DNA of 64,000 nucleotides. Origin: Streptomyces lomondensis. GTDB taxonomy: Bacteria; Actinomycetota; Actinomycetes; Streptomycetales; Streptomycetaceae. Positions within the stretch are counted from its first letter, which is position 1. Each line of letters starts with the position of its first letter. The translations under genes and the position numbers were made by a program. Below, one piece after another: positions 52,198 to 60,142 of the stretch. The notes under the pieces were generated by a model. The model made no database searches. It worked only from the letters and a program-made list of their open reading frames with translations, and had not been told where the DNA came from. The DNA is taken from contig NZ_BMWC01000006.1 of NCBI RefSeq assembly GCF_014651035.1, positions 124,001-188,000 of the forward strand, read 5' to 3'.

Positions 52198-54939
52198 CTA
52201 CGGCATCTTGTCGCCCACGAGCGCCAGGTTCTGGATGGCCGCCAGGCCGTACAGGGCCGTGGCGTTGGTGGACACCCAGGCCGCCTCGCTGCCGGGGACC
52301 AGGGCGGTCGGGCCCTCGATCTTCTTCGTGGACCAGTCGGTGGACTCCTTGTAGTCCCAGGTGTCCCGGCTGGTGTAGAACTGCTGCCACGCCCGGGCCG
52401 CCAGCTTGCCGTCGCCCGTCTGGACGGCGGCGTAGGCGTCCTGGCGCGAGTGGCCCTGGAACAGCAGCAGGGAGCCGAAGTCGGAGCCGTAGCGGGCCTT
52501 CTGCTCGGCCTTGGTGGCGTTGAAGTAGCGGCAGTAGTCGAGCCACGCCTCCTTGAACTTCGGCATGTCGACCTGGTCGATCAGCTCGGCGCACAGCTCG
52601 ACCAGGCCGAACATGGCCGACAGGTGCGAGACGCTGACCTTGGGCTCCTTGGCGACGGCGAACTTGCCTGTGTCCAGGTCGTAGAGCGCGTCGCCCTGCA
52701 CGAAGCCGTTGGGCTGGGCGGCGATGGTCTCCATGGTGGACAGGACGCGCGCCTTGGCCTTCTCCCACTTGGGGCCGCGCCGCTCCCACTCGGTGAGCCA
52801 GGCCGAGACCAGACCGCTCCAGTCGGTGCCGAAGCCGATGGAGAGGGCGTTGCGGTCGGGGGTGTACGGCTCGGTGCGGATCTTGCGGATGGGATCGAGG
52901 ACGAGGAACGTCTCGTCGGAGTCGACGTTGGCGTGCATGAGGTCGCCGACGCGTTCGTCCGCCGTGAGGAAGTAGTAGTAGCGGCGGTAGGTGGTGTTGG
53001 CGATGCGCTGCTGCTTGGCGCTGTCGGCGTAGTGCTGGACGCCGTGCCGGGTGCCGAGGCCCGCCCACTTGCCGAGGTGGTAGACGTCGACCTCGCCGGT
53101 GTGGCGGGTCATGGCCTCGGCGAAGCGGAAGATGTCGGCGCGGCCGGAGCGCATGTACGCGAACCAGAGCCACAGGTCGGGCGAGAGCTCGGAGTTGTCC
53201 CAGGCGTAGCCGCCGACGTCGTAGCACCACTGGTGACGGCTGGGATCGTAGGTGTGCATGATGTCGCCGTAGTCCCAGAAGCCGTACCACCGGCGCATCT
53301 CCACCTGGTCCTTGTAGTAGGTGAAGAGGAAGTCGAGGTGGTCCTCGATCTTCGCCTTGGCGGCGGTGGAGCGGTCGGGCCGGGAGAAGAGCTTGCCGAA
53401 GACGCCCGCCTTGATGAGCTGCTCGGGTGGCGCGGCGAGCTGCGGCGGGGTGCGGACGGCCTCGACCTGCTGGGCCATGGCCTCGGCACTGGGCGTGGAC
53501 TCGTGGGCCCAGAAGAGGAGTTCGCTGGTACGGGCGATGCCGTAGGGGGTGCCGAAGCCGGGCTCGTAGTCCTCGTAGGTGATGTTGAGGCCTTCGAGCT
53601 GCTCGGGGTAGGTGTCCTGCCCCATGCCGTCGTGGTAGAAGCGCAGGTCCATGGGCTGGGCCTCGGGCGACCAGAGCCAGAGGGTGACCTCGGCCGTGTC
53701 GGTCTGGGCGTCGCGGATGTCGAGCTGGGCGGGGAACTTCTCCCAGAAGTCCCTCAGGCCGAAGGCGAGGCCGCCGCTCGCGCCGCCGACGTATCCGAAG
53801 CCGCTGGCGCGCTTGCCGCCGCCCGCGCCGATCCAGCCGTGGCCCTTCTTGGTCCGCTTGCGGACCGTGAAGCCGTCGGCGGACAGCTGGGACAGGGTGT
53901 AGTCGCCCCACTCGGGGATGTACTGGAGGCGGGTGGTGACCCGCTGGTCCCAGGTGGACGGGTCGGGCAGCTTCTTGCCCTCGAACTGGGCCGTGCGCAC
54001 GGCCGCTCCGGGGTCGCGGCGCAGTCCGGTGATGCCCTTGACCGCCTCGCGGAGCAGGCCGGTGCCCTCGCCGCCGATGCGGATGTGCCGGTCGTACGCG
54101 GCGTCGCGCATCGGCACCTGGAAGCGCACGCCGAGCCCGCGGATGAAGTCGCCGCTCGCCTTTCCGGGCTCCTGCGTGCCGTCGAAGGTGAGGGTGTGGA
54201 CCATGCGGAACGACTCGGCGCCCGCGTAGAAGTAGAGCCGGATCGAGAAGGGCAGCCAGCTGCGGCCGCCCTTGCGGTGCTTGCCGTCGATGCGGACGAC
54301 CGCGCGGACCGGGCCCTCCTGCTCGACCTCGACCTTGGAGACCGCGCCGTCGAAGCGCTCGGTCTTGACCGCGCCCTGGTCCTCGTCCTCGATCTCGGGC
54401 TGGCGGATCAGCACGAGCCGGCCGTTCCTGGCGATCTCCGTGGAGCCCCGGGCGACCGACTTGACGATCGTGGAGCCGGACTTGCCGATCTTCGCGGTGA
54501 TGACGCCGGTGGAGATGTCGATGGTGCCGCCGCTCTTGTCGACGGTGACCTTCTTCTCCGGCGCTGCGGGCGTCCCGGCCTTGAGCGTGAGCTTGCCGTC
54601 GCCCGAACCGACTGCGTGCGCGGTCCACTTGAGGGAGCCGTCGGGCCAGTAGGCGATCGGCCAGGACTGCACGGGTACGGCCTTGCCGTCCGCGTCCGTG
54701 AGCGCGAAGGTCTGGTCCTCCTGGTAGGCACCCTTCGGCCAGGGGACGCCGACGGTGGAGCCGGGGGCCGCGCCGAGGCCGCCGTCCTCCAGCCAGTCCA
54801 GGGTCACCGGGTCGGCGTCGGCGGGTTCGGCTCTGGGGGCCGCCTGGGCGTCCTGGGCTCCCAGTGCCCAGCTGAACTGGGCGGCGGCTCCGGCGACGGC
54901 GGCCGCCTTGAGGAGGTTCCTGCGGGGGATGGGAGACAT
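52198..54939 (-). CDS. Tat-exported exo-rhamnogalacturonan lyase-family protein
   Basis: A 913-residue secreted protein. The Tat signal PRRNLLKAAAVAGAAA has Arg6-Arg7, with likely cleavage after AQDAQA near residue 34. The remainder resembles the exo-rhamnogalacturonan lyase group (PL26/YetA-like): an N-terminal beta domain (about 40-250, with YWPDGSLKWTAHAV) and a helical toroid rich in Trp, Tyr and His (RWYGFWDYGDIMHTYDPS, DLWLWFAYMRSGRADIFRFA, HTGEVDVYHLGKW). Family assignment is from memory, and catalytic residues were not verified. AAGGAAAGG precedes the ATG. As last gene of the sugar operon, it probably releases sugars outside the cell for the adjacent permease. Confidence 0.8.
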   Translation of the reverse strand: MSPIPRRNLLKAAAVAGAAAQFSWALGAQDAQAAPRAEPADADPVTLDWLEDGGLGAAPGSTVGVPWPKGAYQEDQTFALTDADGKAVPVQSWPIAYWPDGSLKWTAHAVGSGDGKLTLKAGTPAAPEKKVTVDKSGGTIDISTGVITAKIGKSGSTIVKSVARGSTEIARNGRLVLIRQPEIEDEDQGAVKTERFDGAVSKVEVEQEGPVRAVVRIDGKHRKGGRSWLPFSIRLYFYAGAESFRMVHTLTFDGTQEPGKASGDFIRGLGVRFQVPMRDAAYDRHIRIGGEGTGLLREAVKGITGLRRDPGAAVRTAQFEGKKLPDPSTWDQRVTTRLQYIPEWGDYTLSQLSADGFTVRKRTKKGHGWIGAGGGKRASGFGYVGGASGGLAFGLRDFWEKFPAQLDIRDAQTDTAEVTLWLWSPEAQPMDLRFYHDGMGQDTYPEQLEGLNITYEDYEPGFGTPYGIARTSELLFWAHESTPSAEAMAQQVEAVRTPPQLAAPPEQLIKAGVFGKLFSRPDRSTAAKAKIEDHLDFLFTYYKDQVEMRRWYGFWDYGDIMHTYDPSRHQWCYDVGGYAWDNSELSPDLWLWFAYMRSGRADIFRFAEAMTRHTGEVDVYHLGKWAGLGTRHGVQHYADSAKQQRIANTTYRRYYYFLTADERVGDLMHANVDSDETFLVLDPIRKIRTEPYTPDRNALSIGFGTDWSGLVSAWLTEWERRGPKWEKAKARVLSTMETIAAQPNGFVQGDALYDLDTGKFAVAKEPKVSVSHLSAMFGLVELCAELIDQVDMPKFKEAWLDYCRYFNATKAEQKARYGSDFGSLLLFQGHSRQDAYAAVQTGDGKLAARAWQQFYTSRDTWDYKESTDWSTKKIEGPTALVPGSEAAWVSTNATALYGLAAIQNLALVGDKMP

Positions 54940-55006
54940 AGAGGTGCTGCCTTTCCTTGTCCGTGCGGGAAGCAATTCCGTGCGCTGGTCAGGGGCATGA
55001 CAGTGA

Positions 55007-55033
55007 CAGGTCGGCGCCCGGGGCGCCGACCTG
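55007..55033 (-). terminator. hairpin between the YesL-like and lyase genes
   Basis: CAGGTCGGCGCC (55007-55018) and its perfect complement (55022-55033) form a 12-bp stem with loop CGG. It begins 21 bases after the stop of the DUF624-type gene and before the lyase, so lyase levels may be uncoupled from those of the permease. Confidence 0.65.
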
Positions 55034-55053
55034 GGAATGAGGGGCACCGCCGG

Positions 55054-55650
55054 TCAGCGGCGCCGGTACCGCTCCTCCACGGCGACGGCCGCCGCCGCGA
55101 CGGCCCCGAGGACGGCGACCGCCAGCGGCGCGGCGAACCAGGCGGACAGGGCCACCACGGCCAGCCCGGCGATGATCAGGAAGGACCCGGCCGGGTCGAG
55201 CACCGTCCGGCGCCAGGCGGCGGCGAGCAGGGTCCGCCAGCGGGCGTCCGGCTCCCAGACCGCCGCCGCGCGCAGCCCCGCCACGACCAGGCCGATCAGG
55301 GCGCACACGCCGACGGCCCCGACGAGCGGCCCGCCGGGGATCCCGGCCCGGACCGCCTGGACGTCCACCCACACCGCGCCCGCTGCCACCCACCCGGCGA
55401 GGCCGACGAGCCATCCGCGGCGCAGGGCCGCCCGGAAGTCGGCGACGAACTCGCGCAGGCCGCCCCCTTCGTGGGCGGTGCGGCGCCTGAGGTGCCGCGC
55501 CCCGGCGACGAAGGCCCCCGGGTACGTCACGACACCCAGCGACGCCACCGCGATCCACACACCGGTCAGCAGACACTCGGCGAACACACCGAACCGCTCG
55601 GCGAAAGCCGACTCCCCCCGTGCCTTCACTCGGGTCCCAGCCATGCTCAC
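55054..55650 (-). CDS. DUF624/YesL-like membrane protein
   Basis: A 198-residue protein with four to five hydrophobic helices (GVFAECLLTGVWIAVASLGVV, LVGLAGWVAAGAVWVDVQAV, VGVCALIGLVVAGLRAAAVW, FLIIAGLAVVALSAWFAAPLAVAVLGAVAAAAVAV). Placement directly after a sugar ABC permease matches YesL (DUF624), an accessory of pectin-sugar transport clusters in Bacillus. Its biochemical role is unknown. The GTG at 55650 lies one base after the permease stop; ATG at 55644 is an alternative with GAGGTG just upstream. Confidence 0.82.
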   Translation of the reverse strand: MSMAGTRVKARGESAFAERFGVFAECLLTGVWIAVASLGVVTYPGAFVAGARHLRRRTAHEGGGLREFVADFRAALRRGWLVGLAGWVAAGAVWVDVQAVRAGIPGGPLVGAVGVCALIGLVVAGLRAAAVWEPDARWRTLLAAAWRRTVLDPAGSFLIIAGLAVVALSAWFAAPLAVAVLGAVAAAAVAVEERYRRR

Positions 55651-55651
55651 C

Positions 55652-56533
55652 TCAGCCCTTCAGACCGGACGTCGCCATGCCGTCGATCAGGTACCGCTGG
55701 AAGGCGAGGAAGAAGGCGAGGACCGGCAGCAGGGCGACCAGCGACATGGCGATCATGCCGCCGTAGTTGGCCAGCCCTTCCTGGTCCACGAACATCTTCA
55801 GGCCGAGCGAGACCGTGTACATGTCGGGCTCGTTGAGGTAGATCAGCGGGCCCATGAAGTCGTTCCACGAGTTGATGAAGGTGAAGATCGCGCTGGTGAT
55901 CAGGGCCGGGCGGCACAGCGGAAGCATGATCGACCAGTAGATGCGGAAGTGCCCGCAGCCGTCGAGGCGGGCCGCCTCGTCGAGTTCCTTGGGCATGTTG
56001 CGCATGAACTGCACCATCAGGAAGACGAAGAACGCCTCCGTGGCGAGGTACTTCCCCAGCAGCAGTGGGGTGTACTCGTTGATCATGTCCATGTTGCGGA
56101 ACAGCACGTACTGCGGGATCAGCAGCACGTGGTACGGCAGCAGGAGCGTGCCGATCATCAGCGTGAACAGCAGATTCCGGCCCGCGAACCTGATCCTCGC
56201 GAAGGCGTACGCCGTCAGCGAGCAGGACACCACGATCCCGATCACCGAACCGACCGCGAGGAAGAGCGAGTTGAGGAAGAAGGTGGAGATCGAGATGTCG
56301 GCGATGCCGTCGGAGAGGCTCTTGTAGTTGTCGAGGATGGGGTCGCTCGGCAGGAGGTCCAGGCTGCCGACGATGTCCTCGCTCTCCTTGAGGGAGCCGC
56401 CGATGACCCAGATCACCGGGTAGAGGATCACCGCGAGGATCAGCAGGGACCCGATGTGCCAGGCGAGGGATCCGGGCAGCTTGTGCCGGAGGCCGCCCGC
56501 TCGTGGGGTGGCGTCGGTGGCATGCGCACTCAT
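55652..56533 (-). CDS. carbohydrate ABC transporter permease (second subunit)
   Basis: A 293-residue MalG/YesQ-type permease. Six helices are expected, and the EAA loop reads MPKELDEAARLDGCGHFRIYWSIMLPL (about 185-212), the contact to the ATPase. The ATG at 56533 overlaps the first permease by four bases (ATGA). The ending FQRYLIDGMATSGLKG is typical of the family. No ATP-binding gene is in the operon, so a shared ATPase of the MsiK kind is needed. Confidence 0.94.
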   Translation of the reverse strand: MSAHATDATPRAGGLRHKLPGSLAWHIGSLLILAVILYPVIWVIGGSLKESEDIVGSLDLLPSDPILDNYKSLSDGIADISISTFFLNSLFLAVGSVIGIVVSCSLTAYAFARIRFAGRNLLFTLMIGTLLLPYHVLLIPQYVLFRNMDMINEYTPLLLGKYLATEAFFVFLMVQFMRNMPKELDEAARLDGCGHFRIYWSIMLPLCRPALITSAIFTFINSWNDFMGPLIYLNEPDMYTVSLGLKMFVDQEGLANYGGMIAMSLVALLPVLAFFLAFQRYLIDGMATSGLKG

Positions 56534-57531
56534 CGGGCGCCCTCCTCGTAGTGCACCCAGCGCTTCTGGGACCAGAACAGCACCGCCGTCACCAGGGCGA
56601 CCGCGACGAGCAGCATCCAGGCCATGGCGGAGGCCAGACCCATCCGGCTGTTCTCGAAGCCCTGGACGTAGAGATAGCAGGTGTAGACCATCGAGCCGTC
56701 GGCCGGACCGCAGGCGTTGCCTCCGGCGCCGCCGCCGACGATGTACGCCGAGCTGAAGATCTGGAAGGAGTGGATCGTCTCCAGCAGGACGTTGAAGAAG
56801 AGCACCGGGGAGATCATCGGCAGCGTGATGTTCCAGAACCGCCGCAGCTTGCCCGCGCCGTCGACCTCGGCCGCCTCGTACAGCTCGCGCGGGACCTGCT
56901 TGAGGCCGGCCAGGAAGATGACCATGGGGGCGCCGAACTGCCAGACGGTGAGCGCCACCAGACTGTAGATGATCATGTCCGGGTCGCCGGTCCAGCCGCC
57001 GACGTCGATCCCGAAGATCTTCTGCGTACGGTCCACGATCGCGTCGTCCGAGAAGATCGCCTTCCAGACGATCGCGACGGAGACGCTCGCGCCGATCAGC
57101 GACGGCGCGTAGAAGGCCGCCCGGTAGAAGGCCTGTCCACGCCGCTTCTGCGCGAGGAGCAGGGCCACACCGAGGGCCGCGAGCAGTTTGAGCGGCGTTC
57201 CGACGACGACGTACCAGAGCGTCACCTGCACCGAGTGGCGCCAGCGGGGATCGCCGAACATCTCGGAGAAGTTGTCGAAGCCGATCCACTTGGGGGCGTC
57301 GAACAGGTTGTAGTCGGTGAACGCGAAGTAGAGCGAGGCGACCATCGGGCCCGCGGTGAGCAGCAGGAACCCGGCGATCCAGGGGGACATGAAGAGATAG
57401 CCGGCCAGGTTCTCCCGGCGCCGCCGCCGCTTGAGGGCGGCGGGGCGCTCGGGCTTCACCGGACCGTGCCGCGGCTCGGAGTCCTGGGACAGGCCCTCCA
57501 TCGCAGGGGCGTGTGTCACGGTGGTTCCCAT
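56530..57531 (-). CDS. carbohydrate ABC transporter permease (first subunit)
   Basis: A 333-residue MalF/YesP-type permease. A charged N-terminus (1-45) is followed by six helices from YLFMSPWIAGFLLLTAGPMVASLYFAF. The EAA loop is QVPRELYEAAEVDGAGKLRRFWNITLPM. The ATG at 57531 shares one base with the binding-protein stop (TGATG), so the two are coupled. Confidence 0.94.
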   Translation of the reverse strand: MGTTVTHAPAMEGLSQDSEPRHGPVKPERPAALKRRRRRENLAGYLFMSPWIAGFLLLTAGPMVASLYFAFTDYNLFDAPKWIGFDNFSEMFGDPRWRHSVQVTLWYVVVGTPLKLLAALGVALLLAQKRRGQAFYRAAFYAPSLIGASVSVAIVWKAIFSDDAIVDRTQKIFGIDVGGWTGDPDMIIYSLVALTVWQFGAPMVIFLAGLKQVPRELYEAAEVDGAGKLRRFWNITLPMISPVLFFNVLLETIHSFQIFSSAYIVGGGAGGNACGPADGSMVYTCYLYVQGFENSRMGLASAMAWMLLVAVALVTAVLFWSQKRWVHYEEGAR

Positions 57532-58820
57532 CAGGTGCCGAGAGCCGTCTTCGACTCGGTGAAGAACTGCTTGACGGCCTCGTCCACCGACCGCTTGCCC
57601 AGACCGAGTTCCTCGGCGATGCGCAGGAACGCGGACTCACAGATGTCCGCGCCGTTCGGGTGCGGCGTGATGGGCTCCAGGACACCGGCCTCGACGAGGG
57701 ACTCCTCGTAGGCGGCGATCGCCTTGTTGACCTCGTCGGTCGGCTTGTAGGCGTCGAACTGGGCCTGCGTCGCGGGCACACCGCGGTCATAGCCCATGAT
57801 CTTGGCGACCTCGGGGTCGTGCACCATGAAGTCGATGAACTGGGCGACTTCCTTGGGATGCTGGGTGCGCTTGGAGGCGCTCAGCATGAGCGAGCCGAGG
57901 TACTGGCCGGTCTTCTTGCCGTCCGTGGTCGGGATCGGCGCCAGGGCGTACTCGCTCTTGCCCTCGGCGCTGTAGCGCACGGTGAAGTTGTCCCAGGTGA
58001 ACTCGCCGCCGGAGAGCTCCGCGGCGAGCGCGGACTTGGGCTTGATCTGGGCGACCTTCTTCGGGTCGGAGTAGATACCCTCCTCGACGCCCTTCTTGGC
58101 CTTCGTCCACCAGTCCGTCAGATCCGCCTCGGTGAAGCCGAGTCCGTCCTCGGTGAAGAACGCCTTGCCGTTCTGGCGCAGGTACAGGTCGTAGAGGTAC
58201 ATCGTCCCGTACATGCCGCTGTCGCCGGCGCGGCCCGTCTTGTCGCGGATCTTCTTCATCGCCGAGTCGAAGTCGTCCCAGGTCCAGCCCATCTCCGGCT
58301 TCACGCCCGCCCGGGTGTAGACGGGCTTGTCGATGACCAGAGCCATCGAGTTGGAACCGACCGGGACTCCGAGGAGCTTGCCGTCGATCTCGCCGAACTT
58401 CTCGAGTCCCGCGCGGAATCCGTCCATCCGGAGGTTGCCGGCCTTGGCCTGCTCGCTGAGATCGAGCAGCACGTTCTTCGCGTCGTATTTACGGAGGAAC
58501 CCGATGGCATTCTGGAAGACGTCCGGCGGATTTCCGCCGGAGGCCTGGGTGTTGAACTTCTTCCAGAAGTCGAGATAAGGCTGGAAGTCCGTTTTCACCT
58601 TGATCTTCGGGTACTTCTTCTCGAAGAGCGCGATGGTCTTGTTGATTCGCTGGGCACGGTCCTCCGCTCCCCACCACGCGTAACGGATCGTCACCGTCCC
58701 GTCCGCGGACGCCCCTCCGTCGCCACCGCAGCCGGTCGTCGCCGCCAGCCCCAGCGTGGCCGCCGTGGCCCCGGCCGCCTTCAGAATCGTACGTCTCTCA
58801 ACATTCCTGCCGTTCACCAC
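57531..58820 (-). CDS. sugar ABC transporter substrate-binding protein
   Basis: The 429-residue binding protein starts at GTG 58820, chosen because GGGGAGG is seven bases upstream; a further upstream start is possible. ERRTILKAAG (8-17) is a twin-arginine signal, and Cys31 in LAATTGCGG could be a lipidated cysteine, though the lipobox is weak. The fold has the family-1 sugar-binding pattern (TIRYAWWGAEDRAQRI, NPPDVFQN, GVPVGSNSMALVIDK). Operon neighbours point to rhamnogalacturonan-derived oligosaccharides. Promoter and operators lie just upstream. Confidence 0.92.
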   Translation of the reverse strand: MVNGRNVERRTILKAAGATAATLGLAATTGCGGDGGASADGTVTIRYAWWGAEDRAQRINKTIALFEKKYPKIKVKTDFQPYLDFWKKFNTQASGGNPPDVFQNAIGFLRKYDAKNVLLDLSEQAKAGNLRMDGFRAGLEKFGEIDGKLLGVPVGSNSMALVIDKPVYTRAGVKPEMGWTWDDFDSAMKKIRDKTGRAGDSGMYGTMYLYDLYLRQNGKAFFTEDGLGFTEADLTDWWTKAKKGVEEGIYSDPKKVAQIKPKSALAAELSGGEFTWDNFTVRYSAEGKSEYALAPIPTTDGKKTGQYLGSLMLSASKRTQHPKEVAQFIDFMVHDPEVAKIMGYDRGVPATQAQFDAYKPTDEVNKAIAAYEESLVEAGVLEPITPHPNGADICESAFLRIAEELGLGKRSVDEAVKQFFTESKTALGT

Positions 58821-58852
58821 GGTTGGACCTCCCCGCACGTCATCCGCTCGCA

Positions 58853-58877
58853 TGAATCGTTTCAAGTAAGCGCTTGC
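58853..58877 (-). promoter_or_regulatory. two LacI-type operators upstream of the sugar operon
   Basis: TGAATCGTTTCA (58853-58864) is one mismatch from a perfect LacI-type palindrome with a central CG. About 13 bases away AAGCGCTT (58868-58875), inside GTAAGCGCTTGC, is a second CG-centred palindrome. Both lie between the predicted -10 element and the start codon, a place for repression by a LacI-family regulator that is not encoded in this window. Confidence 0.65.
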
Positions 58878-58883
58878 TGGCAC

Positions 58884-58912
58884 AAGTTACGGAGGGGCTG
58901 AGGGTGCGTCAA
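58884..58912 (-). promoter_or_regulatory. predicted promoter of the sugar operon
   Basis: On the minus strand TTGACG (58912-58907) and TAACTT (58889-58884) are separated by exactly 17 bases, close to the housekeeping consensus. It sits about 65 bases from the binding-protein start, with both operator-like palindromes downstream of the -10. Confidence 0.7.
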
Positions 58913-59134
58913 TGATTCGGACAAGATTTTCTTACCGAGGGGGGTGGGGGCGGAGTGGGTTCGGGCGGCGGGGCCGGGGGCCGGGCGGGATGACCTCGCT
59001 GGTGAGGTGGGGGTGGTCGAGGGACCGGACGACGGGGGGCCTGTTGTGACGGTTTCGGGGGCGACCGAAAGACGACGGTGGGGTGGAGGGCGGTGGCGGC
59101 GGTCGCGGCGTCTGGTTTTGGCCATGTGGCGGTT

Positions 59135-59182
59135 GAGTGGGGGTGGCGGTGAGTGGGGGTGGCGGTGAGTGGGGGTGGCGGT
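59135..59182. repeat. 16-bp tandem repeat, three exact copies
   Basis: GAGTGGGGGTGGCGGT occurs three times head to tail (59135-59150, 59151-59166, 59167-59182), followed by a diverged partial copy. It is strongly G-biased on the plus strand, so it could form G-quadruplex structures. Confidence 0.92.
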
Positions 59183-59410
59183 GAGTGGGGGGCGGGTGCC
59201 GGTGTGAGGGACTGGCCGTGGGTGGGGGCTCGGTGCTGAGGCCGGGTGGGCCCGCAGGGCGGCGGAGCGGGGTGCCGCTGCGGGCCGCTGCGGGCCGCTT
59301 GCGCCGGCCTTGGCGGCAGGCAGGCTCGCAGTCAGGTCGCTATGCGGTCGGCGCCTCCTCGGCGGGGTGGGTGGGGTGGGGTGCCGGGGAGGGGGGCGAC
59401 GTGGGGCGGT

Positions 59411-59605
59411 GTGGGCGGCGCGGCGTGGGCGTTCGCGATGTGGGCGGGCACCACGTGGGCGGGCGCGACGTGGACGCTCGCGGCCTGGGCGGGCACGGCG
59501 TGGACGCTCTCGGCGCAGGCGGGCGCCACATGGACGGGCACGACATGGACGCTCGCCGACGTAGGCGGGCGCCACATGGGCGCTCGCCACATGGGCGCTC
59601 ACGGC
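59411..59605. repeat. 15-bp minisatellite, about 13 degenerate copies
   Basis: Units such as GTGGGCGGGCACCAC, GTGGGCGGGCGCGAC, GTGGACGCTCGCGGC and ATGGACGGGCACGAC follow one another with a 15-base period from 59411 to 59605 (one unit is 14, one 16). The period is a multiple of three, so both strands read as pentapeptide repeats, for example VAPAH-like on the minus strand. Confidence 0.85.
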
Positions 59606-59940
59606 GTAGCCGGTATGTCGCTGTCGGCCAAGGGGGCGGCCCGTCGCGAAGGACGTCCGAGCGAGCGCCTCGGAGCCCGGGCGGCTCGATGGATGGAGCT
59701 CGCAGCACGGCCAGGCCCTCGCGGATGTGGTCCGTTAGCGGCTCGCCCCCGGCTTCTCTTCGGGACCAACCGGACGCAAGCGGTCGCGCACCACGGGCGG
59801 AAGGATCTCGGCGGCACGGACAGCCAGACAGGAGCGATCTGCCGCCGGGCGGACGGACAGCCAGGACAGGGCCAGCGAAGGCCGCCAGGGGCCAGGAGCC
59901 GCAGGACCGCCGACACGGTCGCCGACGCCGGCTGCAACGA

Positions 59941-59976
59941 CGGCGGCCCACCTGCGTCATCGCAGGTGGGCCGCCG
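59941..59976 (-). terminator. terminator of tRNA-Val (second copy)
   Basis: A perfect 16-bp stem (CGGCGGCCCACCTGCG with its complement) closes a TCAT loop eight bases beyond the tRNA 3' end. Unlike the first tRNA copy, it has no T-tract. Confidence 0.75.
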
Positions 59977-59983
59977 ATCCGGG

Positions 59984-60055
59984 TGGGCGATACTGGGTTC
60001 GAACCAGTGACCTCTTCGGTGTGAACGAAGCGCTCTCCCACTGAGCTAATCGCCC
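59984..60055 (-). tRNA. tRNA-Val(CAC), second copy
   Basis: Same 72-base cloverleaf and CAC anticodon as the copy at 49130-49201, with no differences. The identity extends over 76 bases (59982-60057), after which flanks differ. Both copies lie on the minus strand, so they form a direct repeat. Confidence 0.97.
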
Positions 60056-60142
60056 GGACGCAGGAAGTACATTACCCCATGTCAGGGGGTGCCTGTGACC
60101 AGCACCGGCCGACACCGGCAGGCACCGGCACCCCGGCACGGC

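Larger units (their letters stand above)
58913..59983. other. gene-poor, repeat-bearing gap
   Basis: About 1.07 kb with no gene I can support. It holds two minisatellites (separate entries) and GC-rich sequence. Long open frames on both strands here encode only Arg/Pro/Gly-rich shadow peptides without ribosome sites. Near its right end lies the hairpin at 59941-59976. The region could be a decayed gene or repeat expansion. Confidence 0.6.

Noticed and set aside
49859..52354. Alternative long frame overlapping the large membrane protein gene
   Set aside because: Arg/Gly-rich shadow in another phase; the chosen frame gives regular hydrophobic helices.
52450..55836. Long plus-strand frame opposite the lyase and YesL-like genes
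   Set aside because: Shadow of well-supported minus-strand genes; repetitive Val/Gly/Leu/Asp composition and no start signal.
58862..59602. Minus-strand frame with Arg-Pro pentapeptide repeats
   Set aside because: Arises from the 15-bp repeat period; no initiation signal, and the end overlaps the sugar operon promoter.
59185..60024. Plus-strand frame through the minisatellite and into the tRNA
   Set aside because: It consists of repeat-derived Gly/Arg/His peptide, has no ribosome site and runs antisense into the tRNA-Val gene.
49128..60057. tRNA-bracketed prophage or integrative element
   Set aside because: No integrase, excisionase, replication or transfer gene is present, so only a repeat-bracketed module is claimed.
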